The position numbers and the translations under genes were made by a program. The notes under the pieces are model-generated. The model searched no databases. It saw only the letters and a program-made list of their open reading frames with translations, and was not told where the DNA came from. This document shows, one piece after another, positions 1 through 7,954 of a stretch of DNA of 25,787 nt. The stretch comes from an uncultured Oscillospiraceae bacterium (GTDB taxonomy: Bacteria > Bacillota > Clostridia > Oscillospirales > Oscillospiraceae). Each line of letters opens with the position of its first letter. Positions within the stretch are counted from its first letter, which is position 1. The stretch lies in assembly GCA_934589835.1 (NCBI GenBank), contig CAKTOK010000022.1, forward strand, positions 1 through 25,787, read 5' to 3'.

Positions 1-50
1 ACCTTGCCGGAGGTATCGGGAACCTGCTTTACCGTAACGATGATTTTCAT
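1..50 (-). CDS. etfB: Electron transfer flavoprotein subunit beta (N-terminal fragment)
   Basis: Only the first 16 codons lie in the window; the gene continues past base 1. The visible residues, MKIIVTVKQVPDTSGK, match the conserved EtfB start (V-x-V/I-K-Q-V-P-D-T). EtfB binds AMP/FAD and forms a heterodimer with EtfA that passes electrons to or from acyl-CoA dehydrogenases, in clostridia often by flavin-based bifurcation to ferredoxin. A GAGGAGGT ribosome binding site lies just upstream. It follows the acyl-CoA dehydrogenase by about 20 bases on the same strand, the usual acd-etfB-etfA order, so etfA is expected beyond the edge. The call rests on a short stretch, but sequence and context agree. 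Confidence 0.82.
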   Translation of the reverse strand, partial: MKIIVTVKQVPDTSGK

Positions 51-70
51 TTTACCTTTTACCTCCTCAA

Positions 71-1216
71 TTACTTACCCAGCACGGCACGGGAGATGAC
101 CACCTTGTGGATCTCGCTGGTGCCCTCATAGATCTCCGTGATCTTGGCGTCGCGGTACATCCGCTCCAGCGGATAATCCTGCATATACCCGTAGCCGCCG
201 TGGATCTGCAGCGCCAGATTCGTGACAAAGCGCGCATTCTCGGAGGCGTTGAGCTTGCACATGGCCGCTTCCTTGCTGAACGGCTTTCCGCTGTCGTGCA
301 GATACGCCGCATAATACGTCAGCCACTTGGCCGCCTCGGTCTTTGTGGCCATATCCGCGACATACCATTGCAGGCCCTGCAGCGCGGCGATGGGCTTGCC
401 GAACTGCACGCGCTCGTGCATATACTTCACGGTCAGATCCAGCGCGCCCTGAGCAATCCCGATGCTCTGGGCGCCCACGCCGATGCGGGCGCCGTCCAGC
501 GCCTGCATGGCGATCTTGAAGCCCTGGCCCTCCTTGCCCAGCAGGTTTTCTCTGGGCACACGGCAGTCCTCAAAGATCAGCTCCGCCGTCTCGCTGCCCC
601 GCAGGCCCATTTTGTTTTCCACCTTGCCCACGCTGAAGCCCGGCGTACCGGCCTCCACGATGATGGCAGACATACCCTTCAGCCCCGCGGCAGGGTTCGT
701 CAGGGCAAATACCACCAGCACGCCGGCCCGGCTGCCGCCGGTAATAAAGCACTTGGTGCCGTTGAGCACATATTCGCCGGCGTCGGGGTCCAGGATCGCC
801 GTGGTCTGGGCCTTGGCCGCATCGCTGCCGGCGCCCGGCTCCGTCAGGGCAAAGGCGCCCAGCTCGCCGCCCTTTGTCAGGCGGGGCAGGTATTTTTGCT
901 TCTGCGCCTCGGTGCCGTGCCGGGCGATGGCCTGCGGCGCGATCAGATGGATCGACAGCGTGGCGGCGGACGCCATGCATTTCTTGGCAAACTCGGACAC
1001 GGCGATGACCTCCTCCGTCATGCCGCCGCCCACGCCGCCGTACTCCTTGGGAACGCCGATGCCCGTGTAGCCGTAGTGCGCCATCTGCTTGAAATTCTCC
1101 ACAGGGAAGGTGTGCGCCGCGTCAAGCTCTGCCGCAGCAGGCTCCAAAACATTCTCCGCAAACTGCCGTGCCGCCTTTTGCAGCAGCTCCTGCGTCCTGG
1201 TCAATGCAAAATCCAT
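71..1216 (-). CDS. Acyl-CoA dehydrogenase (short-chain/butyryl-CoA type)
   Basis: This 381-residue protein has the usual length of the short-chain acyl-CoA dehydrogenase family. It is an FAD enzyme that interconverts a saturated acyl-CoA and its trans-2-enoyl-CoA, exchanging electrons with Etf. Seen in the sequence: an alpha-helical N-terminal domain, the flavin signature FALTEPGAGSDA (about residues 122-133), and the C-terminal segment ending in ITEIYEGTSEI with the expected catalytic base Glu364. The ATG at 1216 is preceded by AGAAAGGACT. It sits between the hydratase gene and etfB, so it is the flavin step of the same operon. Whether it acts mainly as a dehydrogenase or as an enoyl-CoA reductase in fermentation cannot be told, and neither can the chain length or branching of its substrate. 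Confidence 0.93.
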   Translation of the reverse strand: MDFALTRTQELLQKAARQFAENVLEPAAAELDAAHTFPVENFKQMAHYGYTGIGVPKEYGGVGGGMTEEVIAVSEFAKKCMASAATLSIHLIAPQAIARHGTEAQKQKYLPRLTKGGELGAFALTEPGAGSDAAKAQTTAILDPDAGEYVLNGTKCFITGGSRAGVLVVFALTNPAAGLKGMSAIIVEAGTPGFSVGKVENKMGLRGSETAELIFEDCRVPRENLLGKEGQGFKIAMQALDGARIGVGAQSIGIAQGALDLTVKYMHERVQFGKPIAALQGLQWYVADMATKTEAAKWLTYYAAYLHDSGKPFSKEAAMCKLNASENARFVTNLALQIHGGYGYMQDYPLERMYRDAKITEIYEGTSEIHKVVISRAVLGK

Positions 1217-1240
1217 GTTCGTAGTCCTTTCTGTTCGATG

Positions 1241-2122
1241 TTATCTCCATTCAAAAACGCCGCGATTCAGCACGGGTTTTCCTGTTTTCAAATTCATCAG
1301 GCGGAAGTACGCCTGTTTTTCATCTGTGCGCCACAGCTCCAGCCGCACCGGTGTGTCGGGATACAGTACGCTGCTCATCTGTGCGGCCATCCGGCTCATA
1401 CGCTCCGGCTCGCCGGGGATCAGCGCCGCGATCGCCATGCGGCAGGCAAAGCCGAAGGAGCACAGGCCCTGCATAAAGGAGGATTCAAAGCCCATTTTCC
1501 GGGCATATTCCGGATCGACGTGGACCAGATTGGTGTCGCCCGTCAGCCGGTACAGGAGGTTTTGCACCGGACTGATGTAATCATCCATCTCGATGTCCGG
1601 CTCTCGCTCCGGTATGACCACCGGACTCTTGGGCATGGGGGGGCCTCCGAAGCCGCCGGCCTCATGGAAGAAGGTAGTGGAATAGTTGGTGCATACGGCG
1701 TTGCCCGCCTCGTCACGGACCTCCACTCTGGTTTTGACCACGGCGCCCTTCCCCTCGCCGCGGTCATACACATCGGTGATCACATCCCGATACTGAAAGG
1801 TGCCCTTGATCGGGTCGATGGGGCGGTGCATGATGATCTCATGATCCATATTCAAAAAGGAGATCGTGGGCTTGATGATGTCGTTGGCGAGCATGGACGC
1901 AGGCAGCGGCATCCACTGATACGGCCGGACATTCACCGTTCCCCAATAGGGGACGGTCCCGTAGGTCGGCAGCGCCTTGAGTTGCTTTTCATAGGTGTAC
2001 AGCAGATCCTCCGCCTTGGCGCCCACGGCCAGGGCGTACAGCACCACATCCCGCCAGTTGTATTCCATATACCGCGGCTCTGTCCGCATTCCTACTAATT
2101 GTGTCAGATCGACTCGTTCCAT
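1241..2122 (-). CDS. Enoyl-CoA hydratase 2 / MaoC-family dehydratase
   Basis: The 293-residue protein resembles the hydratase 2 unit of peroxisomal multifunctional enzyme type 2: a tandem hot-dog fold that adds water to trans-2-enoyl-CoA to give (3R)-hydroxyacyl-CoA, or the reverse. Seen: a GGFGG motif in the middle, and the catalytic segment YRLTGDTNLVHVDPEYA, with the Asp and His dyad spaced as in the family; the usual Asn-Pro before the catalytic His is Asn-Leu here. A conserved HGL-like MQGLCSFGFACR segment follows. I chose the ATG at 2122 because it has an AAAGGGA ribosome binding site and begins at the family start. The open frame extends further upstream to 2302 but overlaps the end of the preceding gene and crosses a hairpin. 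The stereochemistry contrasts with crotonase-type (S) hydratases of standard butyrate pathways. Confidence 0.86.
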   Translation of the reverse strand: MERVDLTQLVGMRTEPRYMEYNWRDVVLYALAVGAKAEDLLYTYEKQLKALPTYGTVPYWGTVNVRPYQWMPLPASMLANDIIKPTISFLNMDHEIIMHRPIDPIKGTFQYRDVITDVYDRGEGKGAVVKTRVEVRDEAGNAVCTNYSTTFFHEAGGFGGPPMPKSPVVIPEREPDIEMDDYISPVQNLLYRLTGDTNLVHVDPEYARKMGFESSFMQGLCSFGFACRMAIAALIPGEPERMSRMAAQMSSVLYPDTPVRLELWRTDEKQAYFRLMNLKTGKPVLNRGVFEWR

Positions 2123-2149
2123 GGTCAGTCCCTTTCTATCCTTGTTTTC

Positions 2150-2189
2150 GGAAACGGGCGTATCGGCCTTGGCCGATACGCCCGTTTCC
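2150..2189 (-). repeat. Perfect 19-bp inverted repeat between two operon genes
   Basis: Arms 2150-2168 and 2171-2189 are exact reverse complements with only two bases between them (core GCGTATCGGCC). The hairpin lies in the 94-base gap between the oxidoreductase stop codon and the hydratase start. In the minus-strand transcript it is followed by GAAAACAAGGATAG rather than a U run, so it does not look like a simple intrinsic terminator. An RNA processing or stability element, or a partial attenuator, is more likely. Confidence 0.75.
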
Positions 2190-2216
2190 CACAGGCGCAG
2201 CTTTCTTGCGTCTATG

Positions 2217-5200
2217 TCACTTCTCCGCCGCCAGCTTCTTGTAGTAGGCCAGCCGCTCCATGGCGTCCTTCTCCGTTTTCTCCAGCAGGCCCTCCGCTTC
2301 ATCGGGGAAGGCCTTCAGCAGAGAGGCAAAACGAACCTCGTTCATCAGGAACTCGCGGAAGGACATCGTGGGCTCCTTGGAATCCAGCGTAAAGGGATTC
2401 TTCCCGCTGCCCACCAGACGGGGATCATAGCGATACAGCGCCCAATACCCGCAGTCGACGGCGTGCTTGGCCTCCATCTGGCTCAGCCCCATGCCGGTCT
2501 TGATGCCGTGGTTGATGCAGGGGCAGTATGCGATGACGATGGAGGGGCCGGGATAGGCCTCCGCCTCCGCCAGCGCCTTCAGCGTCTGCGCCTTGTCGGC
2601 GCCGATGCACACCTGCGCCACATAGATGTAGCCGTAGGTCATAAAGATCCGTCCCAGATCCTTCTTCTTCGTGCGCTTGCCGCTGGCCGCAAACTTGGCA
2701 ATGGCCGCCGTGGGCGTTGCCTTGGACGCCTGTCCGCCGGTGTTGGAGTATACCTCGGTATCCAGCACCAGCACGTTGATGTTCTCGCCGGCGGCCAGCG
2801 CGTGATCCAAGCCGCCGTAGCCGATGTCGTAGGACCAGCCATCGCCGCCGATGAGCCACTGGGAACGCTTGGGCAGGTAATCCCTGTTTTCGTACAGGTC
2901 AGCGAGAAGCTCGTTCTTGTCCTTGACAGGCTCCAGCGCGGCAATGACGCGCTCCGCCCGCTCCCGGGTGCCCTCGGACACCATCTGGTTGTCCAGCCAA
3001 TCGGTCAGCGCCGCGTCCAGCTCACTGCTGGCGTGCAGCGCCAGGATCTTGCCGGCGAGAGACGCCATCTCCTTCTGCACCTGACGGGTGCCCAGGAACA
3101 TACCGAGGCCGAACTCACCGGTATCCTCAAACAGGGAGCTGTTCCATGCCGGTCCGTGGCCCTTTTCATCCTTGCAGTACGGTGCGGAGGGCACGCTGCC
3201 GGAGAACACATGGGCGCAGCCGGCAGAATTGGCGATCATCATCCGGTCGCCGAACAGCTGGGTCACCAGCTTGATGTAGGGGGTCTCGCCGCAGCCGGCG
3301 CAGGCGCCGGAGAACTCAAACAGAGGCTTTTCAAACTGGCTGCCCTTTACCGTAAGCTTGTTGAACGGGTTCTTCTTCTCCGGCAGCGCGGCCACATAAT
3401 CCCAGCGGACGGCCTCATCCTGCTCCTGCTCCAGCAGGCGCATATCCAGCGCCTTTTCCTTGGCGGGGCACACGTTCACGCAGTTGCCGCAGCCGGTGCA
3501 GTCGTTGGGAGAGATGGCGATCCGGAACTGATACTCCTTGGCGCCGTTGGCGGGCTTGGTCACATAGCCGGCAGGCGCGGCAGCCGTCTCCTCCGGCGTG
3601 GTCAGCACAGGGCGGATGCAGCCGTGGGGGCACACGAAGGAGCACTGGTTGCACTGGATGCATTTTTCGGCGTCCCAGTGGGGCACGCGAATGGCCACGC
3701 CCCGCTTTTCATAAGCGGACGTGCCGGTGGGATAGGCGCCGTCCTGCACAGGCAGAAGCCCGCTGACGGGAATGCTGTCGCCCTCCATGCGATTCACCGG
3801 CTCCAGGAAGTTTCTGATGTAGTCCGGCACCGCCTTTTCCTCGGCGGCAGGCGCGTCCACGGCATCGGCCCATGCGGCGGGAACGGCCACCTCATGGAGT
3901 CCGGAAATACCCTGATCCACGGCATCGCAGTTCATCGCCACCACGTCGTCCCCCTTCTTGCCGTAGGTCGCGGCAATGGAGTCCTTCAGGTATTTCACAG
4001 CGTCCTGAATGGGAATGATGTCTGCCAGCTTGAAGAAGGCGGACTGCATGATCATATTGGTGCGGTTGCCCAGTCCCAGATTGCGGGCGATATCCACCGC
4101 GTCGATGGTATAGAAGCGAATGTGGTGCTGCGCCATGTAGCGCTTCATGGACGCGGGGAGATTCTGCTCCAGCGCCGCATCGTCCCACATGGTGTTCAGC
4201 AGGAAAGTGCCGTTGTCCTTCAGGCCGGCCAGCAGGTCGTACTTGTGGACATAGGACTGCTGGGAGCAGGAGATGAAGTCCGCCTTGTCGATCAGGTAGG
4301 TGGAGCGGATGGGCGTGTCGCCGAAGCGCAGGTGGGACACGGTCACGCCGCCGGACTTTTTGGAGTCGTAGGCAAAATAGGCCTGCGCGTACTTGTCCGT
4401 GTTATCGCCGATGATCTTCACAGCGCTCTTGTTGGCGCCCACCGTACCGTCGGAGCCGAGGCCCCAGAACTTGCAGGCGGTGGTGCCTGCGTGGTCGATG
4501 GTCAGATCCGGCACAGCGGGCAGGTTGCTGTCGTACATATCATCCACGATGCCCACAGTGAAATGATCCTTGGGACACGCCGCCTTCATGTTTTCAAACA
4601 CCTGATAGATGTGGTAGGGGCGAATGTCCTTGCCGCCCACGCCGATACGGCCGCCCACCACAACGGGCTGGTGCTCTCTGCCGTAGAAGGCCGTCTTTAC
4701 ATCCATGTACAGCGGCTCGGCCTGAGCGTTGATCTCCTTCACGCGATCCAGCGCCGTAATGACCTTCACGGTCTTGGGGATATACTTGAAGAAATGCTCC
4801 AGCGAGAAGGGGCGGTACAGGTGCACGGTCAGCAGGCCGACCTTCTCCCCCTGCGCGTTCAGGGCATCCACCACCTCCTCGATGGTCTGGCTCATGGAGC
4901 CGATGGCCACGATCATGCGCTCGGCATCCGGCGCGCCGTAGTAGTTGAACAGGTGGTAATCCCGTCCGGTGAGCCGGTTGATCTCGCCCATGTAGTGCTC
5001 CACCACATCCGGCAGCTCATTCCAGTATTTGTTGATGACCTCCCGCTGCTGGAAGTGGATGTCGGCGTTCTGCACAGTGCCCCGCACGCTGGGATGATCC
5101 GGATTCATGGCGCTGCGGCGGAATGCGTTGATCGCGTCCTTGTCCACCAGCTTGGCCAGCTCGTCATACTCCAACACCTCGATCTTCTGGATCTCATGGC

Positions 5201-5732
5201 TGGTGCGGAAGCCGTCGAAGAAATGCAGGAACGGCACGCGGCCCTTGATGGCGCTCAGATGCGCCACGGCCGCCAGATCCATGGCCTGCTGCACGCTGGC
5301 GGAGGACAGCATGGCAAAGCCGGTGGTACGAATGGTCATCACGTCGCTGTGGTCACAGAAAATGCCCAGACCGTTGGAGGCCACCAGACGGGAGGCCACA
5401 TGGAACACGCCCGGCAGCAGCTCGCCCGCGATCTTGAACATATTGGGGATCATCAGCATCAGGCCCTGCGAGGAGGTATAGGTGCTGGTCAGGGCACCCG
5501 CCTGCAGTGAGCCGTGGACTGCGCCGGAGGCGCCGCCCTCGGACTGCATCTCTACCACCTGCACCGTCTCGCCGAAAATGTTCTTTTTGCCGGCAGCCGC
5601 CCACTCGTCGATGTGCTGCGCCATATCGGAGGACGGGGTGATCGGATAGATCGCGGCCACATCGGTAAACGCGTATGAAGCGTATGCCGCCGCCGTGTTG
5701 CCGTCCATGGATTTCATTCTGCGTTTCGTCAT
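2217..5732 (-). CDS. nifJ: Pyruvate:ferredoxin (flavodoxin) oxidoreductase, single-chain
   Basis: This 1171-residue homodimer-type PFOR converts pyruvate (or a related 2-oxo acid) plus CoA to acyl-CoA, CO2 and reduced ferredoxin in the cytoplasm. Domains in order: pyrimidine-binding TPP domain with YPITPSS (29-35) and TYTSSQGLMLMIPNM (84-98); transketolase C-like domain; the EKR/gamma domain (GLGSDGTVGANK, about 424-435); an inserted two-[4Fe-4S] ferredoxin domain with Cys 691, 694, 697, 701 and 745, 748, 751, 755; then the C-terminal TPP domain with CAGCGETPY, GGDGWSYDIGYGGLDH and SNTGGQASKATPT. All expected cofactor motifs are present. The frame can be read from a GTG at 5753, but the AGAAGGGAG site lies between that GTG and the ATG at 5732, so 5732 is the start. 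Cotranscription with an aminotransferase raises the possibility of a substrate other than pyruvate. Confidence 0.96.
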   Translation of the reverse strand: MTKRRMKSMDGNTAAAYASYAFTDVAAIYPITPSSDMAQHIDEWAAAGKKNIFGETVQVVEMQSEGGASGAVHGSLQAGALTSTYTSSQGLMLMIPNMFKIAGELLPGVFHVASRLVASNGLGIFCDHSDVMTIRTTGFAMLSSASVQQAMDLAAVAHLSAIKGRVPFLHFFDGFRTSHEIQKIEVLEYDELAKLVDKDAINAFRRSAMNPDHPSVRGTVQNADIHFQQREVINKYWNELPDVVEHYMGEINRLTGRDYHLFNYYGAPDAERMIVAIGSMSQTIEEVVDALNAQGEKVGLLTVHLYRPFSLEHFFKYIPKTVKVITALDRVKEINAQAEPLYMDVKTAFYGREHQPVVVGGRIGVGGKDIRPYHIYQVFENMKAACPKDHFTVGIVDDMYDSNLPAVPDLTIDHAGTTACKFWGLGSDGTVGANKSAVKIIGDNTDKYAQAYFAYDSKKSGGVTVSHLRFGDTPIRSTYLIDKADFISCSQQSYVHKYDLLAGLKDNGTFLLNTMWDDAALEQNLPASMKRYMAQHHIRFYTIDAVDIARNLGLGNRTNMIMQSAFFKLADIIPIQDAVKYLKDSIAATYGKKGDDVVAMNCDAVDQGISGLHEVAVPAAWADAVDAPAAEEKAVPDYIRNFLEPVNRMEGDSIPVSGLLPVQDGAYPTGTSAYEKRGVAIRVPHWDAEKCIQCNQCSFVCPHGCIRPVLTTPEETAAAPAGYVTKPANGAKEYQFRIAISPNDCTGCGNCVNVCPAKEKALDMRLLEQEQDEAVRWDYVAALPEKKNPFNKLTVKGSQFEKPLFEFSGACAGCGETPYIKLVTQLFGDRMMIANSAGCAHVFSGSVPSAPYCKDEKGHGPAWNSSLFEDTGEFGLGMFLGTRQVQKEMASLAGKILALHASSELDAALTDWLDNQMVSEGTRERAERVIAALEPVKDKNELLADLYENRDYLPKRSQWLIGGDGWSYDIGYGGLDHALAAGENINVLVLDTEVYSNTGGQASKATPTAAIAKFAASGKRTKKKDLGRIFMTYGYIYVAQVCIGADKAQTLKALAEAEAYPGPSIVIAYCPCINHGIKTGMGLSQMEAKHAVDCGYWALYRYDPRLVGSGKNPFTLDSKEPTMSFREFLMNEVRFASLLKAFPDEAEGLLEKTEKDAMERLAYYKKLAAEK

Positions 5733-5738
5733 TTTGTG

Positions 5739-5747
5739 CTCCCTTCT
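5739..5747 (-). promoter_or_regulatory. Ribosome binding site that fixes the PFOR start
   Basis: On the minus strand this reads AGAAGGGAG, six bases before the ATG at 5732. The in-frame GTG at 5753 lies upstream of this site and has no site of its own. Confidence 0.7.
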
Positions 5748-5760
5748 TATCACTCGTACC

Positions 5761-6981
5761 TTACTTGCTCTGCTGCGCCATCTTTTTCTCGATCAGCTTG
5801 CCCAGACGCATAACGCCCTCGCGGATCCGCTCCGGAGAGTTATTGCCAAAGCTCATACGCATACAGTTGCGTCCCTGGCCGGTCCGCCCCACAAAGAAGC
5901 CCTCGCCGGCCACAAACGCCACATTGACCTCCGGATCGCCGGTGGACTCCTTCAGCAGCTCCGCCGTGTCGATGTCGCCGGGCAGCTCTACCCACGTGAA
6001 CAGGCCGCCATCGGGGAAGCTGTGCTTCGTTCCGGCCGGGAAATACTCGTCGATGCACGCCAGCATGGTGTCTCTGCGCTGGCGGTACAGGTCGCACAGC
6101 ATCTTGTGATGTGCCGGATAGTAGCCGCGCTTGAAGAATTCGGCGCACAGCACCTGCGGGAGCATGGAGCTGTGGGAGTTGGTGGCGGACTTTGCCTCCA
6201 TCAGATAGTGGATCGTCTCCGGCTCCGCCATCACATAGCCCAGACGCACGCCGGGGGAAAAGATCTTTGAAAAGCTGTTGGCCACCACCACATGGCCGGT
6301 GGTATCAAAGCTCTTGATGGGCGGCAGGTCCTCGCCGCTGTACCGGATGTCGCGGTAGGGATCGTCCTCCAGCACCAGCACATCGTACTTGGCAGCCAGC
6401 TCCGCCACCTTCTTCCGGCGCTCCAGACAAAGGGTACGCCCGCTGGGGTTCTGGAAGGTGGGGATGACGTAGATCATCTTGGGATGATACGCCTGGATCT
6501 TCGCCTCAAGGTCGTCCATCTTTACGCCGTCGTCGTCCATATCCACGCCGATGCACTTGGCCTCGAACATCTCAAATATCTCTACGGAGTGCACAAACGT
6601 CGGCGACTCCACCAGAATCACGTCACCCGGGTCAATGTACACCTGGCAGACCAGATTGATGCCCTCCAGGCCGCCGGCCACTACCATCACATTGTCGGTG
6701 GTGCACGTCACGCCCTTGGGCGCCAGCAGCTCGTTGACAATGACCTCCTTCATATCCTTGGTGCCGCCGATAGGGCCGTATTGCAGCGCCTCCACGCCCC
6801 GCTTATCCTTGAGAATGACCTCGTCCGTCAGATGACGGAGGATGTCGATCGGCAGCGCCTCCTTGGCCGGAGCGCCGCCGCCGAATGAGATGATATCGGG
6901 ATTTGTCATCGCTCCAAACAGGTTGCTCACCACATTGGCGGTATACGCCATCGCTTCCATGCGCTTTGCATAGCTGACCAT
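5761..6981 (-). CDS. PLP-dependent aminotransferase, class I/II (LysN/2-aminoadipate-like subgroup)
   Basis: The 406-residue fold-type I aminotransferase transfers an amino group between an amino acid and a 2-oxo acid. Seen: N-terminal ISFGGGAP; QYGPIGG (67-73); Asn178 in FQNPSG; Asp207 and Tyr209 in LEDDPYRD; the Schiff-base Lys239 in SFSKIFSPGVRLG, with phosphate-binding Arg246; and the substrate carboxylate Arg375 in MRMSFG. The style (SFSKI.SPGVRLGY) is that of the 2-aminoadipate/aromatic/branched-chain group often annotated as PLP-dependent aminotransferase family protein without the GntR head. I took the ATG at 6981 because AAAGGAGGAG lies nine bases upstream; an in-frame extension to 7149 would run through the promoter region. 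It is the first gene of the catabolic operon, 28 bases before the oxidoreductase. Its amino acid substrate is not determined by the sequence. Confidence 0.92.
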   Translation of the reverse strand: MVSYAKRMEAMAYTANVVSNLFGAMTNPDIISFGGGAPAKEALPIDILRHLTDEVILKDKRGVEALQYGPIGGTKDMKEVIVNELLAPKGVTCTTDNVMVVAGGLEGINLVCQVYIDPGDVILVESPTFVHSVEIFEMFEAKCIGVDMDDDGVKMDDLEAKIQAYHPKMIYVIPTFQNPSGRTLCLERRKKVAELAAKYDVLVLEDDPYRDIRYSGEDLPPIKSFDTTGHVVVANSFSKIFSPGVRLGYVMAEPETIHYLMEAKSATNSHSSMLPQVLCAEFFKRGYYPAHHKMLCDLYRQRRDTMLACIDEYFPAGTKHSFPDGGLFTWVELPGDIDTAELLKESTGDPEVNVAFVAGEGFFVGRTGQGRNCMRMSFGNNSPERIREGVMRLGKLIEKKMAQQSK

Positions 6982-7061
6982 AATGAATGCTCCTCCTTTA
7001 CTGCGCCGCTGGGGATCGGATCGTTCCGGATCATCGGTACCGTTGCAGCGTTGTGTTTCGC

Positions 7062-7079
7062 GCAGCTTTTTGTAGCTGC
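7062..7079 (-). repeat. Small hairpin in the aminotransferase leader
   Basis: GCAGCT (7062-7067) and AGCTGC (7074-7079) form a 6-bp inverted repeat with a 6-base loop. It lies close to the proposed transcription start of the aminotransferase operon, so it may cap its 5' untranslated RNA. No function can be assigned. Confidence 0.35.
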
Positions 7080-7085
7080 ATTGTA
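7080..7085 (-). promoter_or_regulatory. Possible extended -10 promoter for the aminotransferase operon
   Basis: On the minus strand this reads TACAAT preceded by TGT, an extended -10 pattern. No good -35 box is seen at the right distance. It is the best candidate in the 263-base divergent gap and would give a leader of about 90 bases. Weak -35 regions on both sides fit activator-dependent promoters. Confidence 0.35.
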
Positions 7086-7117
7086 ACACGCCCCGCCCAA
7101 ATGAATGGCGCAAATAA

Positions 7118-7134
7118 TTCACATAGTATGTGAA
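7118..7134. promoter_or_regulatory. Perfect palindrome, candidate operator in a divergent promoter region
   Basis: TTCACATAGTATGTGAA is a perfect 8+1+8 palindrome. It is centred about 53 bases upstream of the proposed start sites on both sides (about 7073 on minus, about 7179 on plus). That is a position suited to an activator serving both the aminotransferase operon and the SGNH hydrolase gene. The binding protein is unknown; half sites of this type are used by CRP/FNR- and GntR-like dimers. Confidence 0.55.
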
Positions 7135-7145
7135 AGCTGCACAAT

Positions 7146-7172
7146 GCAAGCGCTTTTCACTTGCGGTATAAT
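7146..7172 (+). promoter_or_regulatory. Promoter -10 (TATAAT) of the SGNH hydrolase gene with overlapping inverted repeat
   Basis: A consensus TATAAT is at 7167-7172. The region at -35 distance (about 7144-7149, ATGCAA) is poor. An inverted repeat GCAAG-N9-CTTGC (7146-7150 and 7160-7164) covers the spacer and may be a second protein site. The start would be near 7179, giving a 65-base leader with GAGAGGA before the ATG. Confidence 0.5.
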
Positions 7173-7244
7173 ACGCCCATATTCAAAAACGGCGCGCCCG
7201 GCGGCTGGCGGGCACGGCTCACCGGATGAAAGAGAGGACACCCT

Positions 7245-7892
7245 ATGAAAAAACGCATTGTTTGTTTTGGTGATTCCAATACCTGGGGCTACATCCCCGT
7301 TACCAGCGAGCGGTACGATGAAACGATCCGCTGGCCGGCACGCCTGCAGGACAAGTTGGGATATACCGATTACACCGTCGTAGAGGAGGGGCTGACCGGC
7401 CGCACCACGGTGTTCGACGATCCCTTTGACCCGGATCTGAACGGCATGAAGGTGATGCCTGCCGTCCTGCGGACTGCCGCTCCCATTGACGTGCTGGTAT
7501 TCATGCTGGGCACCAACGATTTTCAGTCCAACATCCCTGCCGGAAACCCCATCTCCACCGCCCGCGCCGTGCAGTATATGCTGGAAACGGCACGGAAGCT
7601 GGGGCTTGACCGTCCCGGGGAAAAGATGAAGATCCTGCTGATCTCCCCCATCGAGATCACCGAGGACCGCCTGACCTTCAAGGAAAACGACGTAACGGAC
7701 GCGACCAGCATCGCCAACAGCCGTGCGCTCGGAAAGTGTCTGGCCATCGTTGCCCAGCAGCTGGGCGTGGATTTCATCGACGCCGCCCAGTACATCAAGC
7801 CCAGCAAGGTCGACGGCGTCCACCTCGATGAAGCGGGCCACGCCAAAATGGCGGAGCTGGTCTACGAGAAGCTGCAGTCCATGCTTTCCTGA
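7245..7892 (+). CDS. SGNH/GDSL-family hydrolase (arylesterase-like)
   Basis: The 215-residue protein has the SGNH hydrolase blocks in order: GDSNTWGY with nucleophile Ser11, the glycine block GLTGRTT (about 49-55), GTND (89-92), and DGVHLDEAGH with Asp190 and His193. The longer GDSNTWGY/GRTT form is shared with arylesterases and acyl-acid hydrolases such as the Mycobacterium smegmatis esterase type. There is no signal peptide, so it acts in the cytoplasm. The natural ester is unknown. Its AGAGAGGACACC ribosome site is close to the ATG at 7245. It is divergent from the aminotransferase operon and precedes the symporter gene by 62 bases, so the two may be transcribed together. Confidence 0.88.
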   Translation: MKKRIVCFGDSNTWGYIPVTSERYDETIRWPARLQDKLGYTDYTVVEEGLTGRTTVFDDPFDPDLNGMKVMPAVLRTAAPIDVLVFMLGTNDFQSNIPAGNPISTARAVQYMLETARKLGLDRPGEKMKILLISPIEITEDRLTFKENDVTDATSIANSRALGKCLAIVAQQLGVDFIDAAQYIKPSKVDGVHLDEAGHAKMAELVYEKLQSMLS

Positions 7893-7954
7893 CACGAATA
7901 TAAGCAGGTGTGTTTTCCTGTTATATTAAATAAACAACAAAGGAGTTAAGAGAA

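Noticed and set aside
107..2098. Long plus-strand open frame opposite the acyl-CoA dehydrogenase and hydratase genes
   Set aside because: It lacks motifs, has His/Gln/Leu-rich composition typical of antisense frames in GC-rich genes, and covers two genes with clear family matches.
1995..5510. Very long plus-strand open frame opposite PFOR
   Set aside because: The minus strand encodes a PFOR with all cofactor motifs; the plus frame is low in complexity and has no recognisable domain or ribosome site.
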